Assembly: GCA_025453505.1 (NCBI GenBank)
Contig: JALOQG010000096.1
Coordinates: 1-8,702 of the forward strand
Source of the DNA: Myxococcota bacterium
GTDB taxonomy: Bacteria; Myxococcota_A; UBA9160; PR03
DNA: 8,702 nucleotides
Reading direction: 5' to 3'
This document shows positions 1 to 5,338 of the stretch, piece after piece. Every line of letters begins with the position of its first letter. Position 1 is the first letter of the stretch. The position numbers and the translations under genes were made by a program. A model generated the notes under the pieces. That model searched no databases. It worked only from the letters and a program-made list of their open reading frames with translations, and was not told the origin of the DNA.

Positions 1-769
1 GGCCGTCGACGAGCCGCTGCGCGGAGTCGCCGCTCTCGTGCAGCCTCCGGAAGTACGCGGCTGGATCGGTTCCTTTCGATGCCGCGTAGGCGGGATCCGG
101 AGGAAGCGAGTCGCGCAAGGTGCGGGCGTTTCCGCGCTGCGGTGTGAAGTGTCGGGTCAGGAGGAAGAGCCGCGAATGCGAGAGGATGCGTCGCCACGCC
201 GAAGGTTCGGCTTCCAGCGGCGCGGAGCGAGCGCGTTCGCGCAGCGCCTCGATCGCGGCCGACTCGACGCTGAACGCCTGCGGGTCGTTCAGCACGTAGC
301 CGTAGAGGACGAGATCGGGTTCGAACGCGAGGCCCGTGACGCGCAGTCGCTGCACGCTCTGGCCGATGTGGTAGCCCGGCACGCCGAGGTTCAGGACCTC
401 GAAGCGCCACCCGCTGCCGAAACGCTCGAGCAGCACCTCGAGCTGCTCCCCCCACGCCGCCTCGCGGGGGCCGCCGCTGCCATAGGTCACCGAGTCGCCG
501 ATCGTGACGATGCGAAACACGCCGGCCGGTTTGGGGCGCTCGTACTCGCGATCGCGCAAGCCCGCCTGGCTGATCCGGCTGCGGCCGTCGCGTGCGCCCG
601 GGCGCAGCGCATAGCCGAGCTGCGGGTCGTCGCTCGGCTCGACGGATTCTCGGAAGACCACCTGGAAGTGAGGCCCGATGTCGAGCGCCCGGACGAGCAG
701 CTCCGCCGCGAAGAGGGCGAGTGCGAGGCTCGCGAGGGCGAGCAGGGCGGAGCCGGCCCGTTGGATCAA
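1..769 (-). CDS. SGNH/GDSL-family hydrolase, partial (C-terminus beyond left edge)
   Basis: This is the N-terminal 256 residues of an SGNH/GDSL hydrolase, a serine esterase/lipase/acetylhydrolase fold; the substrate cannot be told. It opens with a hydrophobic segment (about residues 7-26), so it is probably membrane-anchored or exported. An unknown linker follows, with a GLRDREY stretch near residues 70-76 like the pre-domain seen in many of these proteins. Block I is IGDSVTYG (90-97) with nucleophile Ser93, block II is NLGVPGY (127-133), and block III is represented by LND at 160-162 within YGYVLND. The catalytic Asp/His block would lie outside the window. Start: no ATG or GTG occurs between the in-frame TAG near 874 and the TTG at 769-767, and this TTG has GAGG at 782-779 with a 9-nt spacer. 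It is divergent from the tetR unit. The family call is firm; the TTG start is inferred. Confidence 0.85.
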   Translation of the reverse strand, partial: MIQRAGSALLALASLALALFAAELLVRALDIGPHFQVVFRESVEPSDDPQLGYALRPGARDGRSRISQAGLRDREYERPKPAGVFRIVTIGDSVTYGSGGPREAAWGEQLEVLLERFGSGWRFEVLNLGVPGYHIGQSVQRLRVTGLAFEPDLVLYGYVLNDPQAFSVESAAIEALRERARSAPLEAEPSAWRRILSHSRLFLLTRHFTPQRGNARTLRDSLPPDPAYAASKGTDPAAYFRRLHESGDSAQRLVDG

Positions 770-808
770 AGTCGCGCGCCTCGTACGGTCACGGTCGGTC
801 AGTCTAGT

Positions 809-822
809 CCGGATGCATCCGG
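809..822. promoter_or_regulatory. Perfect 14-bp palindrome upstream of the SGNH hydrolase
   Basis: The sequence CCGGATGCATCCGG is identical to its reverse complement and lies 40 bp upstream of the hydrolase TTG start, within the 174-bp gap to tetR. A symmetric site here could be a protein-binding operator for the leftward gene or a small hairpin in its leader. I recognise no specific regulator, and chance symmetry in GC-rich DNA is possible. Confidence 0.35.
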
Positions 823-851
823 CGCGACCGCCGGGAGCGCGCCCGTAACTC

Positions 852-881
852 TTGACCCTGCCTGGGAGATCGAGCTATAGA
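852..881 (+). promoter_or_regulatory. Predicted sigma70-type promoter of tetR and the diiron gene
   Basis: A -35 box TTGACC (852-857) and a -10 box TATAGA (876-881) are separated by 18 bp; each matches the housekeeping consensus at most positions. These AT-rich hexamers stand out strongly in this composition. The expected transcription start is about 887-889, giving a leader of about 55 nt before the tetR ATG. The position relative to the palindrome at 882-904 suggests repression by blocking initiation. Confidence 0.7.
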
Positions 882-904
882 GAACCTGATTCGGATTCTG
901 GTTC
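882..904. promoter_or_regulatory. Candidate TetR operator (23-bp imperfect palindrome)
   Basis: The left arm GAACCTGATTC and right arm GATTCTGGTTC flank a central G at 893. The left arm matches the reverse complement of the right arm at 9 of 11 positions (GAACC.GA.TC). Length, symmetry and location match known TetR-family operators: it starts directly after the -10 box and covers the predicted transcription start, about 40 bp upstream of the tetR ATG. I found no second copy in the window by eye. Binding by the adjacent regulator is inferred. Confidence 0.6.
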
Positions 905-943
905 CCTCTCCAGCCGGCCTCCGAGCCCGACGAGAAGCCCCCG

Positions 944-1618
944 ATGACCGCAGCCGACCTCTCCCATCGCCCGCTCGAGACGGTGTGTGCGCCCAAGCAG
1001 GCGCGCGCCGAGCGCACCTTGCACCGGCTGCTCGACGCCGCCGAGGCGTTGATCGAGGAGAAGGGCCTCGCGGGTCTCTCGATCCCGGACATCGTGCGGC
1101 AGGCGCGTTCCTCGGTCGGCGGCTTCTATGCGCGCTTCCGCGACAAGAACGAGCTGCTGCGTGCGCTCGAGGAGCGCTTCTTCCAGCAGCAGCGCGAGCG
1201 CGCGCTGCGGCTCATGCGTCGCGAGACGTGGGGCGGCGCGCCGATCCAGGACGTCGTGCGCGGCTGCATGCGCGAGCTGGTCGGCGTCTTCCGCCAGCGC
1301 CGCGCACTGATCCGCGCCTTCGTGGGCCGCGCCGTGCAGGACGCGCAGTTCCGCGGCGCCGCGCTCGCCTTCGAGCACGAGGTCGCGGAGCTCGCTGGCG
1401 GGCTGCTGCTCGCGGCGCCGGGCGTCGTGCGGCATCCGAATCCGCCTCTCGCGATCCGGCTCGCCGTCGCGATCGTGTTCGGCTCGATGATCGCTTCGAC
1501 CCTCTTCGGCGACGTGCGCCAAGACTTCGCCCAGCTCGACGACGATTCCGTCGCCGACGAGCTGGCGCGCAACTTCCTCGGCTACTTGAGCCTCGACGAG
1601 GCCTTCGGGAGAACCTGA
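944..1618 (+). CDS. TetR/AcrR-family transcriptional regulator
   Basis: A 224-residue one-component repressor of typical family length. The N-terminal DNA-binding domain spans about residues 23-75: helix 1 around RLLDAAEALIEEKG (28-41), the helix-turn-helix around LSIPDIVRQARSSVGGFY (45-62), then ARFRDKNELLRAL, the usual end of a TetR domain. Residues 80-224 form a helical ligand and dimerisation region that cannot be matched to a ligand. The ATG at 944 is preceded only by a weak GAGAAG (932-937). Its TGA overlaps the ATG of the diiron gene by one base (TGATG), so the two should be co-transcribed and translationally coupled. A sigma70-type promoter and a palindrome over its start point predict autoregulation. 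The family is certain; the inducer and wider regulon are unknown. Confidence 0.93.
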   Translation: MTAADLSHRPLETVCAPKQARAERTLHRLLDAAEALIEEKGLAGLSIPDIVRQARSSVGGFYARFRDKNELLRALEERFFQQQRERALRLMRRETWGGAPIQDVVRGCMRELVGVFRQRRALIRAFVGRAVQDAQFRGAALAFEHEVAELAGGLLLAAPGVVRHPNPPLAIRLAVAIVFGSMIASTLFGDVRQDFAQLDDDSVADELARNFLGYLSLDEAFGRT

Positions 1619-2721
1619 TGCACTACCCCCAGAACAACCCGCTTCCGATTCCGGCGATCGGCGAATACCAGAAGGTGAAGGGCACCCTCGAGTCGGTGTT
1701 CGACTGGCACTACGAACTCAAGCGCTCGAAGCTCCTCGACCTCTACGAGAAGGGCAAGGCGAACACGTGGAACGCCACGGAGCTCGCCTGGGACACCGAG
1801 GTCGACATCGAGAAGATGGTCTCGCAGCGCCAGATGATGGGCGGCGGGACGATGATCAATCAGCTGCTCGCGCCGCCGCGCCCGCTCGACGACCGCGAGG
1901 CGCTCACGCTCAATCTCAACATGAACGCCTTCATGCTCTCGCAGTTCCTGCACGGCGAGCAGGGCGCGCTGCTGGCGACCGCCAAGATCGTGGACACGGT
2001 GCCGTGGGCCGAGGCCAAGTTCTACGCGGCGAACCAGGTCGCGGACGAGGCGCGTCACGTCGAGGTGTATCACCGCTACCTGACCGAGAAGCTCGGCGTC
2101 TCGTACGAGATCCACCCGAGCCTCGGCGCGCTGCTCGGCGTCATCATGACCGACAGCCGCTGGGACGTGACCTACCTCGGCATGCAGATCATGGTCGAAG
2201 GACTCGCGCTGGCGGCCTTCGGTCTGCAGAAGATGATGATGGCCGAGGAGCCGCTGATCGTGGACATCACGACGCGCATCATGGCGGACGAGTCGCGCCA
2301 CGTGGCCTTCGGCGTGATCACGCTCGAAGAGGTCTACCGCGACATGAGCGCGAGCGAGCTGCGCGAGCGCGAGGACTTCGTGATGGAGGCCACGCACCTG
2401 ATGCGCGAGCGGCTGCTGATGCAGCCGGTCTTCGAGCGCCTCGGCTGGGATCCGGAGATCTGGGTGCCCTGGGCCGCGAACACGCCCTTCATGAAGGGTT
2501 TCCGCCAGATGCTCTTCTCGAAGATCGTGCCGAACCTGAAGCGGCTCGGGCTGCTGACGCCGCGCGTGCGCGAGATGTACGCGGGGCTCGATCTGCTGCG
2601 CTTCGAGCACATGAAGGACAGCGTCGAGGATCCGGACATGCCGGCGCCGCAGGAGCTGGTGCAGTTGCTGATGCAGTTCCTGGCCAATCGGCCGGGCGAA
2701 CCGGGTGTCGCGGCGAAGTAG
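1618..2721 (+). CDS. Ferritin-like diiron-carboxylate protein, probable oxidase/oxygenase
   Basis: A 367-residue protein carrying two complete four-helix-bundle iron motifs: E114-X28-DEARH (143-147) and E194-X29-DESRH (224-228). Predicted ligands are Glu114, Glu144, His147, Glu194, Glu225 and His228, the full set for a non-haem diiron centre. The EX28-37DEXXH repeat is known from AurF-type N-oxygenases, and similar patterns occur in acyl-ACP desaturases and R2-like oxidases. None of these can be assigned as the function, so the substrate is open. No signal peptide or membrane span is seen, so it should be cytoplasmic. The ATG overlaps the tetR stop, with GGGAG at 1607-1611 six nt upstream. 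An in-frame extension to 985 runs inside tetR and is not used. It is probably controlled by that TetR. Electron-transfer partners are not encoded next door. The fold call is strong; catalysis is inferred. Confidence 0.87.
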   Translation: MHYPQNNPLPIPAIGEYQKVKGTLESVFDWHYELKRSKLLDLYEKGKANTWNATELAWDTEVDIEKMVSQRQMMGGGTMINQLLAPPRPLDDREALTLNLNMNAFMLSQFLHGEQGALLATAKIVDTVPWAEAKFYAANQVADEARHVEVYHRYLTEKLGVSYEIHPSLGALLGVIMTDSRWDVTYLGMQIMVEGLALAAFGLQKMMMAEEPLIVDITTRIMADESRHVAFGVITLEEVYRDMSASELREREDFVMEATHLMRERLLMQPVFERLGWDPEIWVPWAANTPFMKGFRQMLFSKIVPNLKRLGLLTPRVREMYAGLDLLRFEHMKDSVEDPDMPAPQELVQLLMQFLANRPGEPGVAAK

Positions 2722-2744
2722 CCGGACGCCCGAGCGGAACGAAA

Positions 2745-2777
2745 AAGGGCGCGCGACCTCGCGGGTCGCGCGCCCTT
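2745..2777. terminator. Bidirectional intrinsic terminator between convergent genes
   Basis: A perfect 14-bp inverted repeat (2745-2758 with 2764-2777, AAGGGCGCGCGACC and its complement) has a 5-nt loop. Read on the minus strand, it follows the lipoprotein stop after 6 nt and ends in TTTTT (complement of 2742-2746), a classic intrinsic terminator. Read on the plus strand, it lies 23 nt after the diiron gene stop with a poorer tail (TTCGTCTCCT), so it probably serves both genes but works best leftward. Confidence 0.88.
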
Positions 2778-2783
2778 CGTCTC

Positions 2784-3200
2784 CTAGAGATCGAGCGTCG
2801 TCTCCGACAGCTCCGACTCACCGCTCGGGCCGTAGGCGGACACCTTGTAGGTGCCCGGATCCTCCCAGCGCATGTACCAGAGGCTCACGAGCACGGCGCC
2901 GTCGGAAGCCTCGGGGCGCTCGAGTCGGCTCGAGAGCTCGAAGCCCGCGACCTCGTCCTCGCACTCCTGCGTGTAGGTCAGCGTCTCGCGCGACGCCGTC
3001 TGCTCGTAGTCGAGGAACGGGATGCGGCAGGTGCGTTCCCATGCGCCCGAGTCGTCCGAGCGCCGCCACAACCAGACGCCCTCGACGCGACCGTCGCCGA
3101 AGGTCGGGAACTCCAGCCAGACGCGTTTCGTCTCGCAGGCGGTGAGCGGAAAGAGCAGAAGCATCCAGAGAGCGGCGCCCGAGCGCAGCATGCGACGCAT
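2784..3200 (-). CDS. Small lipoprotein of unknown function
   Basis: A 138-residue protein that I do not recognise. The N-terminus has a positive start (MRRMLR), a hydrophobic core and a lipobox LTAC ending at Cys22, followed by Glu23, so it should be lipidated and held on a membrane facing the periplasm. The mature part is rich in Trp and Tyr, with two further cysteines (58 and 80) that could form a disulfide. The C-terminal stretch around DPGTYKVSAYGPSGESE (114-130) resembles the last strands of an Ig- or FN3-like beta sandwich; this is only an impression. Start: the ATG at 3200 has a near-perfect GGAGG (3214-3210) 9 nt upstream, so a longer reading from 3278 is rejected. It stands alone, convergent with the diiron gene and sharing its terminator. 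Confidence 0.75.
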   Translation of the reverse strand: MRRMLRSGAALWMLLLFPLTACETKRVWLEFPTFGDGRVEGVWLWRRSDDSGAWERTCRIPFLDYEQTASRETLTYTQECEDEVAGFELSSRLERPEASDGAVLVSLWYMRWEDPGTYKVSAYGPSGESELSETTLDL

Positions 3201-3206
3201 GACACA

Positions 3207-3229
3207 GATCCTCCGTCCAGGACGGGATC
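3207..3229 (-). promoter_or_regulatory. Ribosome-binding site in a possible hairpin, lipoprotein leader
   Basis: The strong Shine-Dalgarno of the lipoprotein gene (GGAGGATC, minus strand 3214-3207) can pair with sequence just upstream. GATCC at 3207-3211 pairs with GGATC at 3225-3229, and CGTC at 3214-3217 pairs with GACG at 3221-3224, with a 2-nt bulge and a 3-nt loop. If formed in mRNA this would occlude the site. The ribosome-binding site is clear; the regulatory role is speculative. Confidence 0.4.
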
Positions 3230-3356
3230 CCATCGCCGCCGCTCTCGCGGATCGCTGCGTCGCTACCCCCGTAGCCACGCAGCCGGTCCCGGGCCCCGCT
3301 TCTCCCTTCGGAGGCGCCCGCTCGGGTCTGTGTGCGTGGCGTCACCGCGCGTCCGG

Positions 3357-3401
3357 GCGCTCGCGCGCGCTGCGCGTGCACTGCGCATCGCGCGCGAGCG
3401 C
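3357..3401 (-). repeat. Long GC-rich hairpin downstream of the NfeD-like gene
   Basis: A perfect 13-bp inverted repeat (3357-3369 with 3389-3401) encloses, after one C/T mismatch, a further 5-bp inner stem (3371-3375 with 3383-3387) and a 7-nt loop. It starts 32 nt after the stop of the leftward NfeD-like gene. No T-run follows on either strand, so it is not a standard intrinsic terminator; it might be a transcript-end stabiliser or a high-GC terminator variant. Confidence 0.5.
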
Positions 3402-3412
3402 GCTGCGCGAAG

Positions 3413-3440
3413 GGAGTAGTCGCGCGACCCGAACTACTCC
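3413..3440 (-). repeat. Inverted repeat across the NfeD-like stop codon
   Basis: GGAGTAGT (3413-3420) and ACTACTCC (3433-3440) form an 8-bp perfect stem with a 12-nt loop that includes the TAG stop at 3436-3434. It is followed leftward by the larger hairpin at 3357-3401, so the two could act together at the end of the dehydrogenase/NfeD transcript. No U-tract is present. Confidence 0.35.
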
Positions 3441-3847
3441 GAGTCGGGCGCAGCCTCGACGTGCAGCGTGAGTCCGTGCACGGCGACGATGCGGACGCGC
3501 GCGCCGCGCTCGATCGGCGCGCTGCCGCCGGCGACGCGCGCGCGCCAGCGCTCGGCGCCGACGCGCACCCAGCCCTCGCCGTCGATCGCGTCTTCGACGA
3601 CGCCGTGCTCGCCGACCGGTCCGTGCGTGCGCCCGTCGCGTTCGTAGGAGCGTCGCAGCAGCGGGAAGAGCAGGGCGTCCTTCAGCACGAAGAGCCCGAC
3701 GCCCGCGAGCGCCATCCACGTCGCGACGCCGAACCAATGCACCGCGGCCCACGCAGCCGCTCCGACGAGCAGCCACCCCGGCACCTGGAACGCCGCATAG
3801 CGCAGCAGCGTACGGCCGAGAGCGGGGCGATCCACGGACTCGCTCAC
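3434..3847 (-). CDS. NfeD-like membrane protein (short form)
   Basis: A 137-residue protein with two predicted membrane helices (about 18-38 and 42-62), then a soluble C-terminal beta domain (about 75-132) containing GVVEDAIDGEGWVRVGAERW, a polar loop, and IERGARVRIVAVHGLTLHVE. This is the OB-fold pattern of the NfeD C-terminal domain: one glycine-rich turn, a conserved Gly-Glu-x-Trp-x-Ala-type strand and the closing hydrophobic strand. NfeD-family proteins work in membrane quality control, often with a membrane protease or a stomatin/flotillin-type partner, and neither is seen here. The GTG start at 3847 overlaps the dehydrogenase TGA as GTGA and has no Shine-Dalgarno, so it is probably translated by coupling. 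The pairing with an aldehyde dehydrogenase is not usual for this family as far as I know. Confidence 0.78.
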   Translation of the reverse strand: MSESVDRPALGRTLLRYAAFQVPGWLLVGAAAWAAVHWFGVATWMALAGVGLFVLKDALLFPLLRRSYERDGRTHGPVGEHGVVEDAIDGEGWVRVGAERWRARVAGGSAPIERGARVRIVAVHGLTLHVEAAPDSE

Positions 3848-5265
3848 GCGAAGCGCTTGATCAGCGCCTTCTTGAGCTTCGTGAACGGCGGATATGCGAT
3901 CGAAGGATCGACCTTGACGCTCTTCTTCAGCACGGCGCGGTGATGGCTGAGCACCTCGAAGCCGTGGCGGCCGTGATAGGCGCCCATGCCGCTCTCGCCG
4001 ACCCCGCCGAAGGGCAGGTTCTCGTTGCCGATGTGCCACAGGACCGCGTTGACGCAGACGCCGCCGGACGACGTCCGCGCGATCACGGCCTCCTCGATCG
4101 CCGGCCGCTCCGTGAAGACGTAGAGCGCCAGCGGCTTCTCGCCGCGGTTGACGAATGCGATCGCCTCGTCGACGTCGCGGATCGCGAGCACCGGGAGGAT
4201 CGGCCCGAAGATCTCCTCCTGCATCACCGGCGAATCCGGCGCGACGTCGCGCAGGATCGTCGGCGCGATCCAGCGGTCGGCGCGATCGACCGTGCCGCCG
4301 ATCACGGCCTTGCCGCTCTCGAGCAGCTTCGCGAGCCGATCGACGTGCGCCTCGTTGACGATGCGGCCGAGATCGGCGCTGCGCTGCGGCTCCTCGCCGT
4401 AGAAGGCGCGCAGGTTCGCGACCAGCTTCTCGAGCAGCTCGTCGTGCCGCGACTCGTGCACCAGCACGTAGTCGGGCGCGATGCAGGTCTGGCCGCAGTT
4501 GATGAACTTGCCCCACACGATGCGTCGCGCGGCGACGTCGAGGTCGCAGTCGGCGTCGACGATGCACGGGCTCTTGCCGCCGAGTTCGAGCGTCACCGGC
4601 GTCAGGTGCTTCGCCGCGGCCTGCATCACGATGCGCCCGACGCGGCCGTTGCCGGTGTAGAAGACGTGGTCCCAGCGCTCGGCGAGCAGGGCCGACGTCT
4701 CTTCGACGCCGCCTTCGACGCACGCGATGCACTCGCGATCGAGGTAGTTCGGGATCAGCGTGGCGAGCAGCGACGAGACGTGCGGCGTCACCTCGGAGGG
4801 CTTCACGACCGCCGCGTTGCCCGCCGCGATCGCCGCGACGAGCGGTGCGAGGGCGAGCTGCACGGGATAGTTCCACGGCGCGATGATCAGCACGAGACCG
4901 AGCGGTTCGCGCACGATCCACGACTTCGCCGGTTGGAGTTTCATCGGCGTGCGGATCGCCTCGGGCTTCGTCCACTTGCGCAGGCTCTTCTTCGCCAGCG
5001 CGATCTCGGAGAGCACGAGCGACACGTCCGTGGCCCACGCCTCGGTCTCGGGCTTGCGCAGGTCCGCGTGCAGCGCGCGCGTCACGGCGTCGGCGTTCTC
5101 GACGAGCATCGCGCGGAGCCGCTCGAGCTGCTCGATGCGCCACGCGAGCGGCCGCGTGCGGCCCGCGTCGAAACCGGCGCGCAGCTGCGCGACCCGATCC
5201 GGGATCGAGGCGAGATCGCGCGGCGCGCTCCCGGAGGCGGAATCGATCGTGGTGACGGCGCTCAT
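3844..5265 (-). CDS. NAD(P)-dependent aldehyde dehydrogenase, class 3 / fatty or coniferyl aldehyde type
   Basis: A 473-residue enzyme, the usual length of the short ALDH3-like group that lacks the N-terminal extension of other ALDHs. It oxidises an aldehyde to the acid using NAD(P). Visible motifs in order: APWNYP with catalytic Asn132, FYTGNGRVG (202-210) at the cofactor loop, ELGGKSP with general base Glu227, GQTC with nucleophile Cys261, EEIFGP (350-355), and NLPFGGVGESGMGAYHG (416-432), a strong ALDH3 signature, followed by a C-terminal basic tail (KKALIKRFA) that may touch membranes. Start: the ATG at 5265 has GGGAGGA at 5277-5271 close upstream; in-frame readings further up run through the divergent plsC-like gene. 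It is operonic with the NfeD-like gene. The substrate is probably a medium/long-chain or aromatic aldehyde, by family only. Confidence 0.93.
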   Translation of the reverse strand: MSAVTTIDSASGSAPRDLASIPDRVAQLRAGFDAGRTRPLAWRIEQLERLRAMLVENADAVTRALHADLRKPETEAWATDVSLVLSEIALAKKSLRKWTKPEAIRTPMKLQPAKSWIVREPLGLVLIIAPWNYPVQLALAPLVAAIAAGNAAVVKPSEVTPHVSSLLATLIPNYLDRECIACVEGGVEETSALLAERWDHVFYTGNGRVGRIVMQAAAKHLTPVTLELGGKSPCIVDADCDLDVAARRIVWGKFINCGQTCIAPDYVLVHESRHDELLEKLVANLRAFYGEEPQRSADLGRIVNEAHVDRLAKLLESGKAVIGGTVDRADRWIAPTILRDVAPDSPVMQEEIFGPILPVLAIRDVDEAIAFVNRGEKPLALYVFTERPAIEEAVIARTSSGGVCVNAVLWHIGNENLPFGGVGESGMGAYHGRHGFEVLSHHRAVLKKSVKVDPSIAYPPFTKLKKALIKRFA

Positions 5266-5338
5266 GGCGGTCCTCCCTGGCGATGGGATCGAGCGGGAAA
5301 GTCGTGGAAGTGGAAGCAGCCGACTGTAGCCTCCTCGC

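Larger units (their letters stand above)
3201..3433. other. 233-bp non-coding gap rich in GC inverted repeats
   Basis: This lies between the NfeD-like gene stop and the lipoprotein start, both leftward. It must contain the lipoprotein promoter, but I see no convincing -35/-10 pair. It holds the two hairpins listed separately and a long alternating CG run around 3345-3410. No open frame here looks like a protein by codon pattern or similarity, and no RNA gene is recognised. Confidence 0.5.

Noticed and set aside
780..801. Short direct repeats of CGGTC near the SGNH start
   Set aside because: Copies are irregular and too few to support an operator or repeat array.
38..880. Plus-strand reading of 280 residues
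   Set aside because: It is antisense to the SGNH hydrolase, which carries recognised blocks I-III; the plus-strand product is Arg/Ala-rich with no family pattern.
985..1617. N-terminal extension of the diiron gene frame across tetR
   Set aside because: The extension is an Arg/Ala-rich shadow of the TetR frame; the ATG at 1618 has a good ribosome site and begins the recognisable protein.
1582..2610. Minus-strand 342-residue reading under the diiron gene
   Set aside because: It is His/Arg/Glu-rich antisense shadow typical of high-GC DNA, with no recognised domain.
3345..3410. CG-alternating run considered as a simple repeat or Z-DNA tract
   Set aside because: Units are irregular and the stretch is better described by the inverted repeats; similar GC runs occur throughout the window.
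1767..3419. Plus-strand 550-residue reading across the diiron gene, terminator and lipoprotein
   Set aside because: It runs through a terminator and an opposing gene and is compositionally shadow-like.
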